Source of the DNA: Haliea alexandrii
GTDB taxonomy: Bacteria; Pseudomonadota; Gammaproteobacteria; Pseudomonadales; Halieaceae
Assembly: GCF_003719295.1 (NCBI RefSeq)
Contig: NZ_RFLW01000001.1
Coordinates: forward strand, 1,754,955 to 1,818,954
Direction of reading: 5' to 3'
Length of the DNA stretch: 64,000 nt
Shown here: positions 1-9,491 of the stretch, one piece after another
How the letters are laid out: the number at the start of each line of letters is the position of its first letter
How positions within the stretch are numbered: position 1 is the stretch's first letter
Made by a program: the position numbers and the translations under genes
The notes under the pieces: generated by a model
Database searches by the model: none
The model's input: the letters and a program-made list of their open reading frames with translations, nothing else
Told to the model about the DNA's origin: nothing

Positions 1-1296
<1,296 letters not shown>

Positions 1297-1360
1297 GCGG
1301 CACGCGGCGGTCGCCGCAGCCTGGCGTTATTATTATTCACAGCGAACATAGGACATCCAC

Positions 1361-1765
1361 ATGATTGTACGAGATATGGATACCGCGGCACGTGAAGGCC
1401 GCATGATCAAGGATCCCGGTGGCAACTGGGACAGCACGCGCCTGTTGCTGAAAGACGACAATATGGGCTTTTCCTTTCACATCACCACGATTTACGCGGG
1501 CGCGGACTTCCGCATGCACTACCAGAATCATCTGGAGTCGGTGTACTGCATGTCGGGTGAAGGCGAGGTCGAAACACTGGCGGATGGCAAGGTCTATCCC
1601 ATCGCTCCAGGCACGCTGTACATACTCGACAAGCACGATGAGCACAAGCTGCGTGCAACAACGGAAATGAAAATGGCCTGTGTGTTCAACCCGCCGTTGC
1701 ATGGCACGGAGGTACACAACGCCGAGGGCGCTTATGAACTCCATGCCGAACGCGTGGGCGCCTGA
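1361..1765 (+). CDS. ectC: L-ectoine synthase EctC
   Basis: Closes the ring of N-gamma-acetyl-diaminobutyrate to give ectoine, the compatible solute. At 134 residues it has the usual EctC length and is a single cupin domain: the metal-binding segment around [19 protein letters not shown], the turn [19 protein letters not shown], and the end [13 protein letters not shown]. The start [13 protein letters not shown] matches the family start. It lies between ectB and the ectoine-type aspartate kinase, the common ectABC-ask order. No ectoine hydroxylase (ectD) is present downstream. Confidence 0.97.
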   Translation: MIVRDMDTAAREGRMIKDPGGNWDSTRLLLKDDNMGFSFHITTIYAGADFRMHYQNHLESVYCMSGEGEVETLADGKVYPIAPGTLYILDKHDEHKLRATTEMKMACVFNPPLHGTEVHNAEGAYELHAERVGA

Positions 1766-1857
1766 GTATCGTGGGTGAGGTATCGAATATCACACAGGTA
1801 GCCGGGCCCGGCGGGCGCAGTGCGAAAGTGCGCTCCGGGCACAATACGGGGGAAGCA

Positions 1858-3300
1858 GTGAACAAGCATACCGTGGAGAAAATCGGCGGCACGTCAATGA
1901 GCAACTATGCCGCCGTTCGAGACAGCATCGTTTTCGGTCAGCGCAATGGCGAAACGCCCTACCAGCGCGTTTTTGTCGTTTCCGCCTATGGCGGCATGAC
2001 CGACAAGCTGCTGGAGCACAAGAAAGATGGCAAGCCCGGCGTGTACGGCCTGTTCGCCAGCAGTTTTCAGGACCGCAGCTGGGAAGAGGCACTGGACGCG
2101 GTGCGCGACAGCATGTTTGCGGTTAACGCCGAGCTATTTACCGATGCCCAGGCATTGCTCGAAGCCAATGAGTTCATCGGCGAGCGTCTCGAGAACGCCC
2201 GCAAGTGCCTCGAGGACCTGCATAGCCTGTGTGGGCACGGTCACTTTTCGGTGGAAGACCATCTGGTGACAGTGCGCGAAATGCTATCCAGCGTGGGCGA
2301 GGTCCACAGTGCCTGGAACATGGCGACCTTGCTGTGCCGCGATGGGTTGAATGCGCGCTTTGTCGACCTCAGCGGTTGGCAGGGCTCGGGCAGTCAGCCT
2401 CTGGACGCGTGCGTGCAGCAGGCGTTTGCCGATATCGACCTGGAGCACGAGCTGCCGATTGTCACCGGGTATGCTCACTGTAGCGAAGGTCTCATCACCC
2501 AGTTTGATCGCGGTTATAGCGAGATGACTTTCAGCCGTATCGCCGTGCTTACCGGCGCCCGCGAGGCCATTATTCACAAAGAGTTCCACCTCAGCAGCGC
2601 GGACCCGCGTCTGGTGGGTGAGGACAACGCCGTGCCTATCGGGCGCACCAATTACGATGTGGCAGACCAGCTGGCCAACCTGGGCATGGAAGCCATTCAC
2701 CCCAAAGCGGCCAAGGGCCTGCGCCAGAATGGCATCCCTCTGCGGGTGAAGAACACCTTCGAGCCGGAGCACACGGGTACCCTTATTACCGGCGACTACG
2801 TCAGCGACACGGCGTGCGTCGAGATCATCGCGGGTTGCCGGGGTGTGTATGCGTTGGAGCTGTTCGACCAGGACATGGCGGGCATCGTGGCCCACTACGA
2901 CACTGAGATCCTGCGTTGCGTGCAGCGCTTCAAAGGCCATATCGTTGGCAAGGATATCAATGCCAATACGGTGACCCACTACCTCGACGTCAACCTGAAG
3001 ACCGTCAAGCGCATAAAGAAGGCGTTGCAGGAGACGTTCCCGGAAGCGGAAATCCGTGAACAGAAGGTGGCGATCGTATCCGCCATCGGCAGTGACATGC
3101 AGGTGCCCGGCTTGCTCGCCCGGACTGTGGCGGCCCTGTCCAGTCACGATATCAGTGTGCTGGCCATTCACCAGTCGATGCGTCAGGTAGACATCCAGTT
3201 TATCGTTAACGACGATGACTACGAGCAGGCCATTCGCGGCTTGCACGCGACCCTGGTGGAACCCCATGACCACGGACGTGCGATCTGCCTGGCGTCCTGA
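1858..3300 (+). CDS. ask: Aspartate kinase, ectoine-pathway type (Ask_Ect)
   Basis: Phosphorylates L-aspartate, supplying aspartyl phosphate for the ectoine branch. The kinase core opens with TVEKIGGTSMSNY and carries EMTFSRIAVLTGAREAIIHKEF and NTFEPEHTGTLIT; two ACT-like segments close the protein (IVGKDINANTVTHY; VSAIGSDMQVPGLLARTV). I chose the GTG at 1858: it has a GGGGGAAG ribosome site 4-5 bases ahead and gives 480 residues starting just before the conserved KIGGTSMS. The frame could open at a GTG at 1771, but those 29 extra residues look unlike the family. Location after ectC marks it as the specialised Ask_Ect isozyme, which in studied species escapes the feedback control acting on the housekeeping enzyme. 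Confidence 0.93.
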   Translation: MNKHTVEKIGGTSMSNYAAVRDSIVFGQRNGETPYQRVFVVSAYGGMTDKLLEHKKDGKPGVYGLFASSFQDRSWEEALDAVRDSMFAVNAELFTDAQALLEANEFIGERLENARKCLEDLHSLCGHGHFSVEDHLVTVREMLSSVGEVHSAWNMATLLCRDGLNARFVDLSGWQGSGSQPLDACVQQAFADIDLEHELPIVTGYAHCSEGLITQFDRGYSEMTFSRIAVLTGAREAIIHKEFHLSSADPRLVGEDNAVPIGRTNYDVADQLANLGMEAIHPKAAKGLRQNGIPLRVKNTFEPEHTGTLITGDYVSDTACVEIIAGCRGVYALELFDQDMAGIVAHYDTEILRCVQRFKGHIVGKDINANTVTHYLDVNLKTVKRIKKALQETFPEAEIREQKVAIVSAIGSDMQVPGLLARTVAALSSHDISVLAIHQSMRQVDIQFIVNDDDYEQAIRGLHATLVEPHDHGRAICLAS

Positions 3301-3313
3301 TTGTCCTCCTTGG

Positions 3314-3332
3314 CCGCGCGCATTGCGCGCGG
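3314..3332 (+). other. GC hairpin after the ectoine operon
   Basis: Inverted repeat CCGCGCG/CGCGCGG (3314-3320 and 3326-3332, loop CATTG) 13 bases after the aspartate kinase stop. It sits where a terminator would be expected, but no T-run follows, so it is not a standard intrinsic terminator. It may protect the 3' end of the ectoine message or act with Rho. Confidence 0.4.
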
Positions 3333-3380
3333 CGTTGACCGACATCAATGCCCGAGTTCCAAAGCTGCCTTAATCTGTGC

Positions 3381-3401
3381 CCAGGGTGATGGACACCCTG
3401 G
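3381..3401 (+). promoter_or_regulatory. Perfect 8-bp inverted repeat upstream of ompW
   Basis: CCAGGGTG-ATGGA-CACCCTGG: arms at 3381-3388 and 3394-3401, five-base spacer. It ends 17 bases before the ompW start codon and just ahead of its AAGGAG ribosome site (3410-3415). It could be an operator for a dimeric regulator or a leader hairpin controlling access to the ribosome site. No known consensus matches well. Confidence 0.4.
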
Positions 3402-3418
3402 TCCACATTAAGGAGTTA

Positions 3419-4105
3419 ATGATGAAAAAGGTAACTAAACTCGCCCTGGCGGCAATGGTCGCGGGCATGGCAGTTAACGCTGCTGCCTACGAGCAAGGTG
3501 ATTGGATACTGCGTGCAGGCGCCGTGACCGTGGCGCCAGACGAGGACAGTGACAACATCGTGTTGCCCACGGCTCCGCCCACCGTACTCCCCGGGGTTTC
3601 TGTCGACAACGACACCCAGCTCAGCATCATTCCGGTTTACATGCTGACCGACAACTGGGCCGTGGAAGTGCTGGCGGCAACGCCGTTCGAGCACGACATC
3701 ACGGTCAATGGCGTGGGTATTCCTGCCGGCTCAATCAAGCACTTGCCGCCTACGGTGAGTATGCAATGGTATCCGCGTGGCGGGCAGCAAGGCTGGCAGC
3801 CCTATGTGGGTGCCGGTGTGAACTACACCTTTATTTACGATGAGAAAGTCGACCCTGCACTTGCCGGTGCGTTGAATGGCCTGATCGGCGCAACGGAAGC
3901 GGACCTGTCGCTGGATGATTCTTTCGGTCTGGCTGCCCAGGCGGGCGTTGATATTCCGCTCTCCGAAAACTGGGCCGTCAACCTGGCAGTCTGGTACATC
4001 GATATCGACACCACGGCCAAGATCCGTACCGATGTGGGGACCGTGGCGTTCGATGTGGACATCGATCCCTGGGTTTACAACGTCGGCATCGCGTACCGTT
4101 TCTAA
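3419..4105 (+). CDS. ompW: OmpW family outer membrane protein
   Basis: Small eight-stranded beta-barrel thought to let hydrophobic molecules across the outer membrane. The start at 3419 (MMKKVTKLALAAMVAG) is set by AAGGAGTT six bases upstream; a Sec signal peptide ends near AAA|YEQGDW at residue 23. The mature part has OmpW features: WILRAGAVTVAPDEDS, LTDNWAVEVLAATPFEHDI, the long turn before PTVSMQWYP, and a terminal aromatic in VYNVGIAYRF as barrel proteins need for BAM recognition. 228 residues, normal for the family. Monocistronic: a palindrome lies upstream and a good terminator downstream. Confidence 0.93.
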   Translation: MMKKVTKLALAAMVAGMAVNAAAYEQGDWILRAGAVTVAPDEDSDNIVLPTAPPTVLPGVSVDNDTQLSIIPVYMLTDNWAVEVLAATPFEHDITVNGVGIPAGSIKHLPPTVSMQWYPRGGQQGWQPYVGAGVNYTFIYDEKVDPALAGALNGLIGATEADLSLDDSFGLAAQAGVDIPLSENWAVNLAVWYIDIDTTAKIRTDVGTVAFDVDIDPWVYNVGIAYRF

Positions 4106-4119
4106 AGTAGTAGCGTCTT

Positions 4120-4152
4120 GGGGGTGCGCGCCAGCTCACCCCCGTGTTTTTT
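4120..4152 (+). terminator. Intrinsic terminator of ompW
   Basis: Seven-base stem GGGGGTG (4120-4126)/CACCCCC (4137-4143) with a ten-base loop, followed two or three bases later by TTTTTT at 4147-4152. It lies 14 bases past the ompW stop and before the convergent TauE/SafE-like gene. Confidence 0.85.
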
Positions 4153-4199
4153 CCGGCCCCGGTTCTTACCGTTGTCGTGTGCCTGCAAATTTTCTCCGC

Positions 4200-4904
4200 T
4201 CAGTGATGTTGGCTGTGATCCATAGGTGTGTCATGTTGCATGGTGTGCGCGCTGTGTTGTGCATGGGCCGCCGTCAGGTAGACCGTCCAGCAACCGGACA
4301 CCATCAGCAACAACCCCAATGTAACCTTCAGCCCCTTGCGGCGCAGGGCTGATTGCACGGCGCCCGCACCGAAGCTGGTGGCCAGCATGGCGGGCAGTGT
4401 GCCCAGGCCAAAGAACAGCATCATCAGTGCAGACTCGCCGGCGTCCTGGGCGGTGGCCGCCCAGGCCAGGCTGCTGTAAATTAATCCACAGGGCATGAGC
4501 CCCCAGCACAAGCCGAGGGCGATTGCCTGATACCAGTGGCGCAGGGGAAGCAGGGCGCTCGACCAGTGCTGCACTGGCCGCCAGAGAATGGCACCCCCGC
4601 GCTCCAGCCAGGTGAGTACGCGCCACCAATCCGCTATGTACAACCCCATGGCAATCAACAGTATGCCTGCCAGATAGCGCAGGGCCATGGTCCACGCCGC
4701 GATATCAATGCTGCCGGCAGCAAAGCCCAGTGCGGCGCCCAGCGCGGTATAACTCGCGATACGGCCACCGTGATAGGCCAGCGTCATGCCGGCACTCTTC
4801 ACACCGCCCAGCTGCAATGCGGCAGCGATACCGCCACACATGCCCAGGCAGTGTCCGGCGCCTGCCAGGCCAAGCGCGAATGCGCTACCGAGTTCCGCGA
4901 TCAT
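4200..4904 (-). CDS. TauE/SafE-like membrane protein of the cbb3 assembly cluster
   Basis: Polytopic inner-membrane protein, 234 residues, of the family (COG2836-like) often found after ccoS. It opens with helix one followed by GHCLGMCGG (residues 17-25), the hallmark of this group, and has further helices including GLCWGLMPCGLIYSSL. The end is unusual: about 20 residues rich in His and Met (HAQHSAHTMQHDTPMDHSQHH region), a likely metal-binding tail. The start at 4904 has GGGAGG upstream and lies inside the ccoS 3' end, so the two are co-translated. Family members are annotated as sulfite exporters, but with ccoI and ccoS next door a copper or haem-protein assembly role is more plausible; that is inference. 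Confidence 0.85.
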   Translation of the reverse strand: MIAELGSAFALGLAGAGHCLGMCGGIAAALQLGGVKSAGMTLAYHGGRIASYTALGAALGFAAGSIDIAAWTMALRYLAGILLIAMGLYIADWWRVLTWLERGGAILWRPVQHWSSALLPLRHWYQAIALGLCWGLMPCGLIYSSLAWAATAQDAGESALMMLFFGLGTLPAMLATSFGAGAVQSALRRKGLKVTLGLLLMVSGCWTVYLTAAHAQHSAHTMQHDTPMDHSQHH

Positions 4905-5067
4905 CGGGTTCCTCCCGGTTGCTGTTGTGCTCTTCATCCATGAGGATACGCGATGCCTCCTTGTCCAGGTCCTCATACTGGCCGCTGTCGATAGCCCAGA
5001 TCAGCAGGCGAATGACGATGACACAGAACACCAGAGCAATGGGTATCAGGAGATACAGGCTTTCCAT
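4885..5067 (-). CDS. ccoS: cbb3 oxidase assembly protein CcoS
   Basis: Sixty-residue protein with one N-terminal membrane helix (LYLLIPIALVFCVIVIRLLIWAI) followed by SGQYEDLDKEASRILMDEE, the conserved CcoS segment. CcoS is required for insertion of haem and copper cofactors into CcoN; its biochemical role is unknown. It follows ccoI by 13 bases and overlaps the TauE-like gene by 20 bases. Confidence 0.93.
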   Translation of the reverse strand: MESLYLLIPIALVFCVIVIRLLIWAIDSGQYEDLDKEASRILMDEEHNSNREEPDDRGTR

Positions 5068-5080
5068 CGGTGTTGCTACC

Positions 5081-7492
5081 TCAGCGCGGCACCCGATTCA
5101 GGCGCAGCGAGTTCATGACCACAATCAATGAGCTTAATGACATCCCCAGGGCCGCCGCCCAGGGTGGAATATAGCCGAGCGCGGCGAGGGGTATGCCAAG
5201 GCCATTGTAGCTCAGAGCCCAGACAAAATTCTGGCGGATAATGCCCACGCACTGGCGGGCCTTGGCGTGGCTGCGGATGACGGCGTTGAGGTTGTCGTCA
5301 TCAACCACGAAGTCGGCCTGGGCCCGGGCGAGATCGGTGGCGCTGGCAACGGCGAAAGAGGCGTTTGCGAGGCCGAGCAAGGGGGCATCATTGAGCCCGT
5401 CACCGACGGCCATGACCACCTCGCCTGCGCCCTGCCAGGCGCGTACCTGTTGCATCTTGTCTTCAGGGGAGAGCCCGGTGCCGACGAATTCGAACCCCAG
5501 TTCACGGCCCAGCCGGGCCCCTGCGCTGGAGCTGTCGCCGGTGAGGAGCGCCAGTGACATGCCTGCTGCGCGGGCAGCGGCAACCACCTCGGCGGCCTCG
5601 GGTCGCAGCGGGTCGGAGAGCCCGAACCAAGCCAGCGGCTGATCGCTGCTGCAGAGCGCCACCCAATAGAGTTCATTGTCTGGTGCATTGGGCAATGTGG
5701 GGGCGAGCTCACGGCAGAAACGCTCGCTGCCCATGCGATAGCGCTGGCCGTTCCAGCTCGCCTCGATGCCGGCGCCGGTGACGTACTGGGGCTCGCTGAT
5801 ACCTGTGATCGCCGTGCCCGTAAAGGCGTGAGCGATAGGGTGATTGGAATGTTGCTGCAATGCCGTTGCCAGCTCGATCAGGAACGCGTCATCGATGTCC
5901 GCGCAGACGCTCGTGGTCTCCAGGCGCAGCTTGCCCTGGGTCAGCGTACCGGTTTTGTCGAAGACTACGCGCTGTGCGTGGGCGAGCGCTTCGATGGCGT
6001 TTTCGCCGTGCACAATGACGCCCTGCGCGCGCAACGCACTGGCTGCCGCTGTCAGCGCTGCGGGTGTGGCCAGCGCCAGGGCGCAGGGGCAACTGACCAC
6101 CAGCACCGCCAAGCATATCCACAGTACCTGGTCGGGTGCAATCTGGCTCCACACCACACCGGTCAGGGCGGTGATGATGAGGATAGCGCCGACGAACCAG
6201 GCGGAGAGGCGGTCGGCCATGCGGGCGAGTGCCGGCTTGGCCCGTTGTGCCCGGTCCACACTGTTTTGTAGCGCCGCCAGACGGCTGTTTTCATAAAGCT
6301 GATCGACGCGCAGGTCAATGCTGCCTTCAAGATTTAGCGTGCCGGCGAACACGGCATCGCCCGGCGCCACGGTGCGCGGTACATGCTCGCCGTTGAAGGT
6401 GTCCTCACGGACGGCGCTGCTGCCGGTGGCAACCGTGCCGTCCACGGCGATGACTTCGCCTGCACGCACCCGCACTGTGTCGCCGGGCTGGACCTGGCGC
6501 CGGGATTGGCGGCGCCAGTGCCCGTCTGTCTGTTGTACGAGCACGGCAAGCGGTAGATGACTCTCGGCGTCGCGGCAAGCGATGGCATGACGGCGTCGCA
6601 CCCGTTTTTCGAAAAAGCGCCCCAGAAGCAAAAAAAATGTGAACATCACCACGGAATCGAAATAGACCTCGCCGGAACCGGTCACCGTTGCCCAGACGCT
6701 GGCGATAAAGGCAAGCCCGATCGCCAGGGCAACGGGCAGGTCCATGACCAGAGCGCCTTGGCGCAGGTGTCGCCAGGCGGTCACGAAGAACGGCTTGGCG
6801 GAGTAGCCAACCACAAAGCTGGCAACCAGCAGGCTCACCGTGCGCAGGAGGGTCTGGTGCTCCGTGGCAATGCCCTGCAGGTCACCCGCATGCAGGGCGA
6901 TGCCGAACATGCCTACCTGCATCATGCCGATGCCGGCAACCGCTACGCGGCGCAGGTCGGTGCGGTAATCCTGTTCCAGTTGTTCGCGTTGGGCGCTGGC
7001 CTGGAAGGGGCGCGCGCTGTAGCCGAGGGACTCCAGCAGGGCAAATACACGGCTTGGCTGCAATTGCTGCGGGTCGTAGCGCACACTCAGGCGCTGTTGT
7101 TGCAGGTTGACCTGGGCGTCCTGCACACCGGTCTCACGCAGCAGTGTTTGCTCAATAAGCCAAGTGCAGGCAGCACAGGTGACCCCGCCCAGCAACAGGC
7201 TGGCGTGCTCGCTTGCCGCGCTTTCGCGTCGGCAATATTGCGCGCGCAGGGTGGGGTCGTCATACAGGAGGTATTCGTCCGGTGTCGCCAGCGGCGCGTC
7301 GTTTGCTGGTTTTTCGCTGTAGGCGGTGCGCTGCCGGTAGAAGCTGCCCATGCCACTGTCGGCGATGAGGCTGGCAACTGCGCGGCATCCCGGGCAACAC
7401 ATGGGTTGGCTGATACCGTCAATGTCCACCGCAAAGTGGCTGCCCGGCGGTACCGGTTCGCCGCAGTGGAAGCAGGGTTGTACGCCCGTCAT
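5081..7492 (-). CDS. ccoI: Copper-exporting P-type ATPase CcoI (cbb3 assembly)
   Basis: P1B-type ATPase moving copper across the inner membrane for the cbb3 oxidase. 803 residues from the ATG at 7492, which begins MTGVQPCFHCGEPVPPG; the frame continues upstream inside ccoH but that part is unlike the family. In order: N-terminal Cys pair CFHCGEPVP and CCPGC, heavy-metal domain site GVTCAACTWL, membrane helices, the actuator domain, transmembrane CPCALALATPAA, phosphorylation site DKTGTLTQG, and hinge GDGLNDAPLLGLANA. The Cys-rich N-terminus before the metal domain is the mark of FixI/CcoI rather than CopA. Eight bases separate it from ccoH. Confidence 0.95.
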   Translation of the reverse strand: MTGVQPCFHCGEPVPPGSHFAVDIDGISQPMCCPGCRAVASLIADSGMGSFYRQRTAYSEKPANDAPLATPDEYLLYDDPTLRAQYCRRESAASEHASLLLGGVTCAACTWLIEQTLLRETGVQDAQVNLQQQRLSVRYDPQQLQPSRVFALLESLGYSARPFQASAQREQLEQDYRTDLRRVAVAGIGMMQVGMFGIALHAGDLQGIATEHQTLLRTVSLLVASFVVGYSAKPFFVTAWRHLRQGALVMDLPVALAIGLAFIASVWATVTGSGEVYFDSVVMFTFFLLLGRFFEKRVRRRHAIACRDAESHLPLAVLVQQTDGHWRRQSRRQVQPGDTVRVRAGEVIAVDGTVATGSSAVREDTFNGEHVPRTVAPGDAVFAGTLNLEGSIDLRVDQLYENSRLAALQNSVDRAQRAKPALARMADRLSAWFVGAILIITALTGVVWSQIAPDQVLWICLAVLVVSCPCALALATPAALTAAASALRAQGVIVHGENAIEALAHAQRVVFDKTGTLTQGKLRLETTSVCADIDDAFLIELATALQQHSNHPIAHAFTGTAITGISEPQYVTGAGIEASWNGQRYRMGSERFCRELAPTLPNAPDNELYWVALCSSDQPLAWFGLSDPLRPEAAEVVAAARAAGMSLALLTGDSSSAGARLGRELGFEFVGTGLSPEDKMQQVRAWQGAGEVVMAVGDGLNDAPLLGLANASFAVASATDLARAQADFVVDDDNLNAVIRSHAKARQCVGIIRQNFVWALSYNGLGIPLAALGYIPPWAAALGMSLSSLIVVMNSLRLNRVPR

Positions 7493-7499
7493 CACAGGC

Positions 7500-8012
7500 T
7501 CACGGCGTATCCTGTACGCCCTGTTGCAGGAGATCGGACTCGCCGACCACGCCGTCCAGCCGCCACGCGCCTTCCGCGCCATCGCGCAGGATCCAGTGCC
7601 AGCGTTCGGCAACCGGTGCGGGCAGGGCGCCGTTGTAGACGCCCGGACCAACCCGCTGCAGGTTAACCATGAAGTCCCGGTCCGATTCAATCGGGTGGGA
7701 AAGCACCAGCTCAAGCGACGTATCCGTAATCGCGCCGTCGGACACGTGCACCGTTACCTGCCCCGGCGTCAGCATCAGGCGCGCTGCAATGCCCAGCGCA
7801 CGCGCCTTCTCCTGCCGGTCCAACTGCTGGTTGATCGCCAGGCCGACCTTGTAGTATTCATCCACTACCAGATCATCGGCATGATTGTAGGCGGTGTAGA
7901 TCAGGTGCATGCTGATCACTACCACGCTGGCGGGCAGGGCAATCAGGAACCAGGGCCAGAACTGGCGATACCAGGGATGGATGTCGTCGTCGGCCAAGCG
8001 CGGTCTGTTCAT
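7500..8012 (-). CDS. ccoH: FixH/CcoH family cbb3 assembly protein
   Basis: 170 residues: a cytoplasmic N-terminal stretch (MNRPRLADDDIHPWYRQFWPWFLI), one membrane helix, then DEYYKVGLAINQQLDRQEKARALG, the conserved FixH segment, and a periplasmic beta-rich domain. In studied species CcoH stays bound to the oxidase and is needed for stable assembly. The start ATG overlaps the ccoG stop by four bases, so the pair is translationally coupled. Confidence 0.93.
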   Translation of the reverse strand: MNRPRLADDDIHPWYRQFWPWFLIALPASVVVISMHLIYTAYNHADDLVVDEYYKVGLAINQQLDRQEKARALGIAARLMLTPGQVTVHVSDGAITDTSLELVLSHPIESDRDFMVNLQRVGPGVYNGALPAPVAERWHWILRDGAEGAWRLDGVVGESDLLQQGVQDTP

Positions 8013-9418
8013 AAGGGCCTCATGAAGCGTGATTCGGAGCTGATCTGCAGTGATTCGCGGTCCGTGGCCCGTGCCGTGAACTCGATTTCCGTGCTGGGAA
8101 GTGGCACCAGCTCCGGAGCGATGCGCACGCGCAGGCTGATGCTGCGCACTTCGCCACCGTCTAGCGTATGCAGGGTGTCCCCAATGATCTCCGCGCCGTC
8201 GATACCGCTGACGTCAATTTCGAATTCGTGCATGGACTGCTCCATATTGACCAGGCTCAGCGTGTAAATGTTTTCGATATCGCCGTCCATGGTGGTCACG
8301 TACAGTTCGTTGCGGTCACGAATGACCGTCATTTCCAACGGTACGCGGCTGATGACGCGGTAGCTGAACAGGCCGACCATTACCGACAACACGAGCACAT
8401 AGCCGATCATGCGCGGACGTAGCCAGTGCGTCTTGCCGCCCTGCAGCTGGTGCTCGCTGGTGTAACTGATCAGCCCTCTGGGGTAGGACATCTTGTCCAT
8501 CACGGAGTTGCAAGCGTCGATACACAGCGCACAGCCAATGCACTCGTATTGCAGGCCGTCACGAATATCGATGCCGGTCGGGCAGACCTGTACACACAGG
8601 CTGCAGTCGATGCAGTCACCCAGTCCCTCTGCTCTGTGGTCGGCATCGCGCTTGCGTGAGCCGCGCGGTTCACCGCGGACGGGATCGTAGGATACTATCA
8701 GGGTGTCCTGATCGAACATCACGGATTGGAAGCGCGCGTAAGGACACATGTATTTGCAGACCTGCTCGCGCATCCAGCCAGCGTTGATGTACGTGGCGCA
8801 GGTGAAGAAGATCGTCCATAGCACCCCCCACTGGCCCGCTGACAGCGTCAGCAAGTCCGGCAGCAGCTCACGGATGGGATAAAAGTAGCCAACGAATGTC
8901 ATGCCTGTGAGGAATGCCACAAACAGCCAACCGCCGTGCTTGAGCACTTTGCGGCCCAGCTTCTCCATCGACCAGGGTGCCTTGTCGAGGCGCATGCGCT
9001 GGTTGCGGCTGCCCTCGAACCGCTGCTCGATCCACATGAAAATACTGGTCCAGACGGTTTGCGGGCAGGTGTAGCCGCACCACACGCGGCCAGCGAAAAC
9101 AGTGACCGCGAACAGGCCGAAGGCCGCGATGATCAGCAGAAAGGCGAGGAGGGGGAAGTCCTGGGGCCAGAATACCAGGCCGAGAATATGAAACTTGCGT
9201 TCGGGCAGGTCAAACCACACGGCCTGACGGCCATCCCAGGACAGCCAGGGGAGGAGAAAGTAGCCAATCAGCAGCGGCCAGCCGGTATACAGGCGGATAC
9301 GCTGGAAAAATCCCTCAATCTTGCGGGTGTAGATTTTCTCACGACGCTGGTAGAGGTCGATCTCGCTGACTTCTGCCGGCGCTACGTCCTGTACATCGAT
9401 AAGGTGTTTGTCGCTCAT
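8009..9418 (-). CDS. ccoG: Cytochrome c oxidase accessory protein CcoG
   Basis: Membrane iron-sulfur protein (469 residues) that reduces copper for delivery to cbb3 oxidase. N-terminal membrane helices contain VWCGYTCPQTVWTSIF; the middle has the ferredoxin-type cluster motifs CIDCSLCVQVCPTGID and CIGCALCIDACNSV, giving two [4Fe-4S] sites; another helix (MIGYVLVLSVMVGLFSY) leads to a periplasmic immunoglobulin-like C-terminus. First gene of the ccoGHIS assembly block, 73 bases after ccoP with a strong hairpin in between. Confidence 0.96.
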   Translation of the reverse strand: MSDKHLIDVQDVAPAEVSEIDLYQRREKIYTRKIEGFFQRIRLYTGWPLLIGYFLLPWLSWDGRQAVWFDLPERKFHILGLVFWPQDFPLLAFLLIIAAFGLFAVTVFAGRVWCGYTCPQTVWTSIFMWIEQRFEGSRNQRMRLDKAPWSMEKLGRKVLKHGGWLFVAFLTGMTFVGYFYPIRELLPDLLTLSAGQWGVLWTIFFTCATYINAGWMREQVCKYMCPYARFQSVMFDQDTLIVSYDPVRGEPRGSRKRDADHRAEGLGDCIDCSLCVQVCPTGIDIRDGLQYECIGCALCIDACNSVMDKMSYPRGLISYTSEHQLQGGKTHWLRPRMIGYVLVLSVMVGLFSYRVISRVPLEMTVIRDRNELYVTTMDGDIENIYTLSLVNMEQSMHEFEIDVSGIDGAEIIGDTLHTLDGGEVRSISLRVRIAPELVPLPSTEIEFTARATDRESLQISSESRFMRPL

Positions 9419-9457
9419 GCTGGATTACCGAGGATAGCTGACGCTGGGCGTCGTGAT

Positions 9458-9483
9458 GCCGGCCTTCCGGGCGGAAGGCCGGC
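9458..9483 (-). other. 11-bp perfect hairpin between ccoP and ccoG
   Basis: GCCGGCCTTCC (9458-9468), loop GGGC, GGAAGGCCGGC (9473-9483). No T-run follows on the minus strand (the direction of transcription), so it is probably not a simple terminator. Its position between the structural genes and the assembly genes suits differential mRNA stability or partial read-through. Confidence 0.6.
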
Positions 9484-9491
9484 GGGGCCGA

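Noticed and set aside
9419-9491. Possible FNR box ahead of ccoG
   Set aside because: Minus strand reads TTGATCGGCCCCGC; the second half-site is absent.
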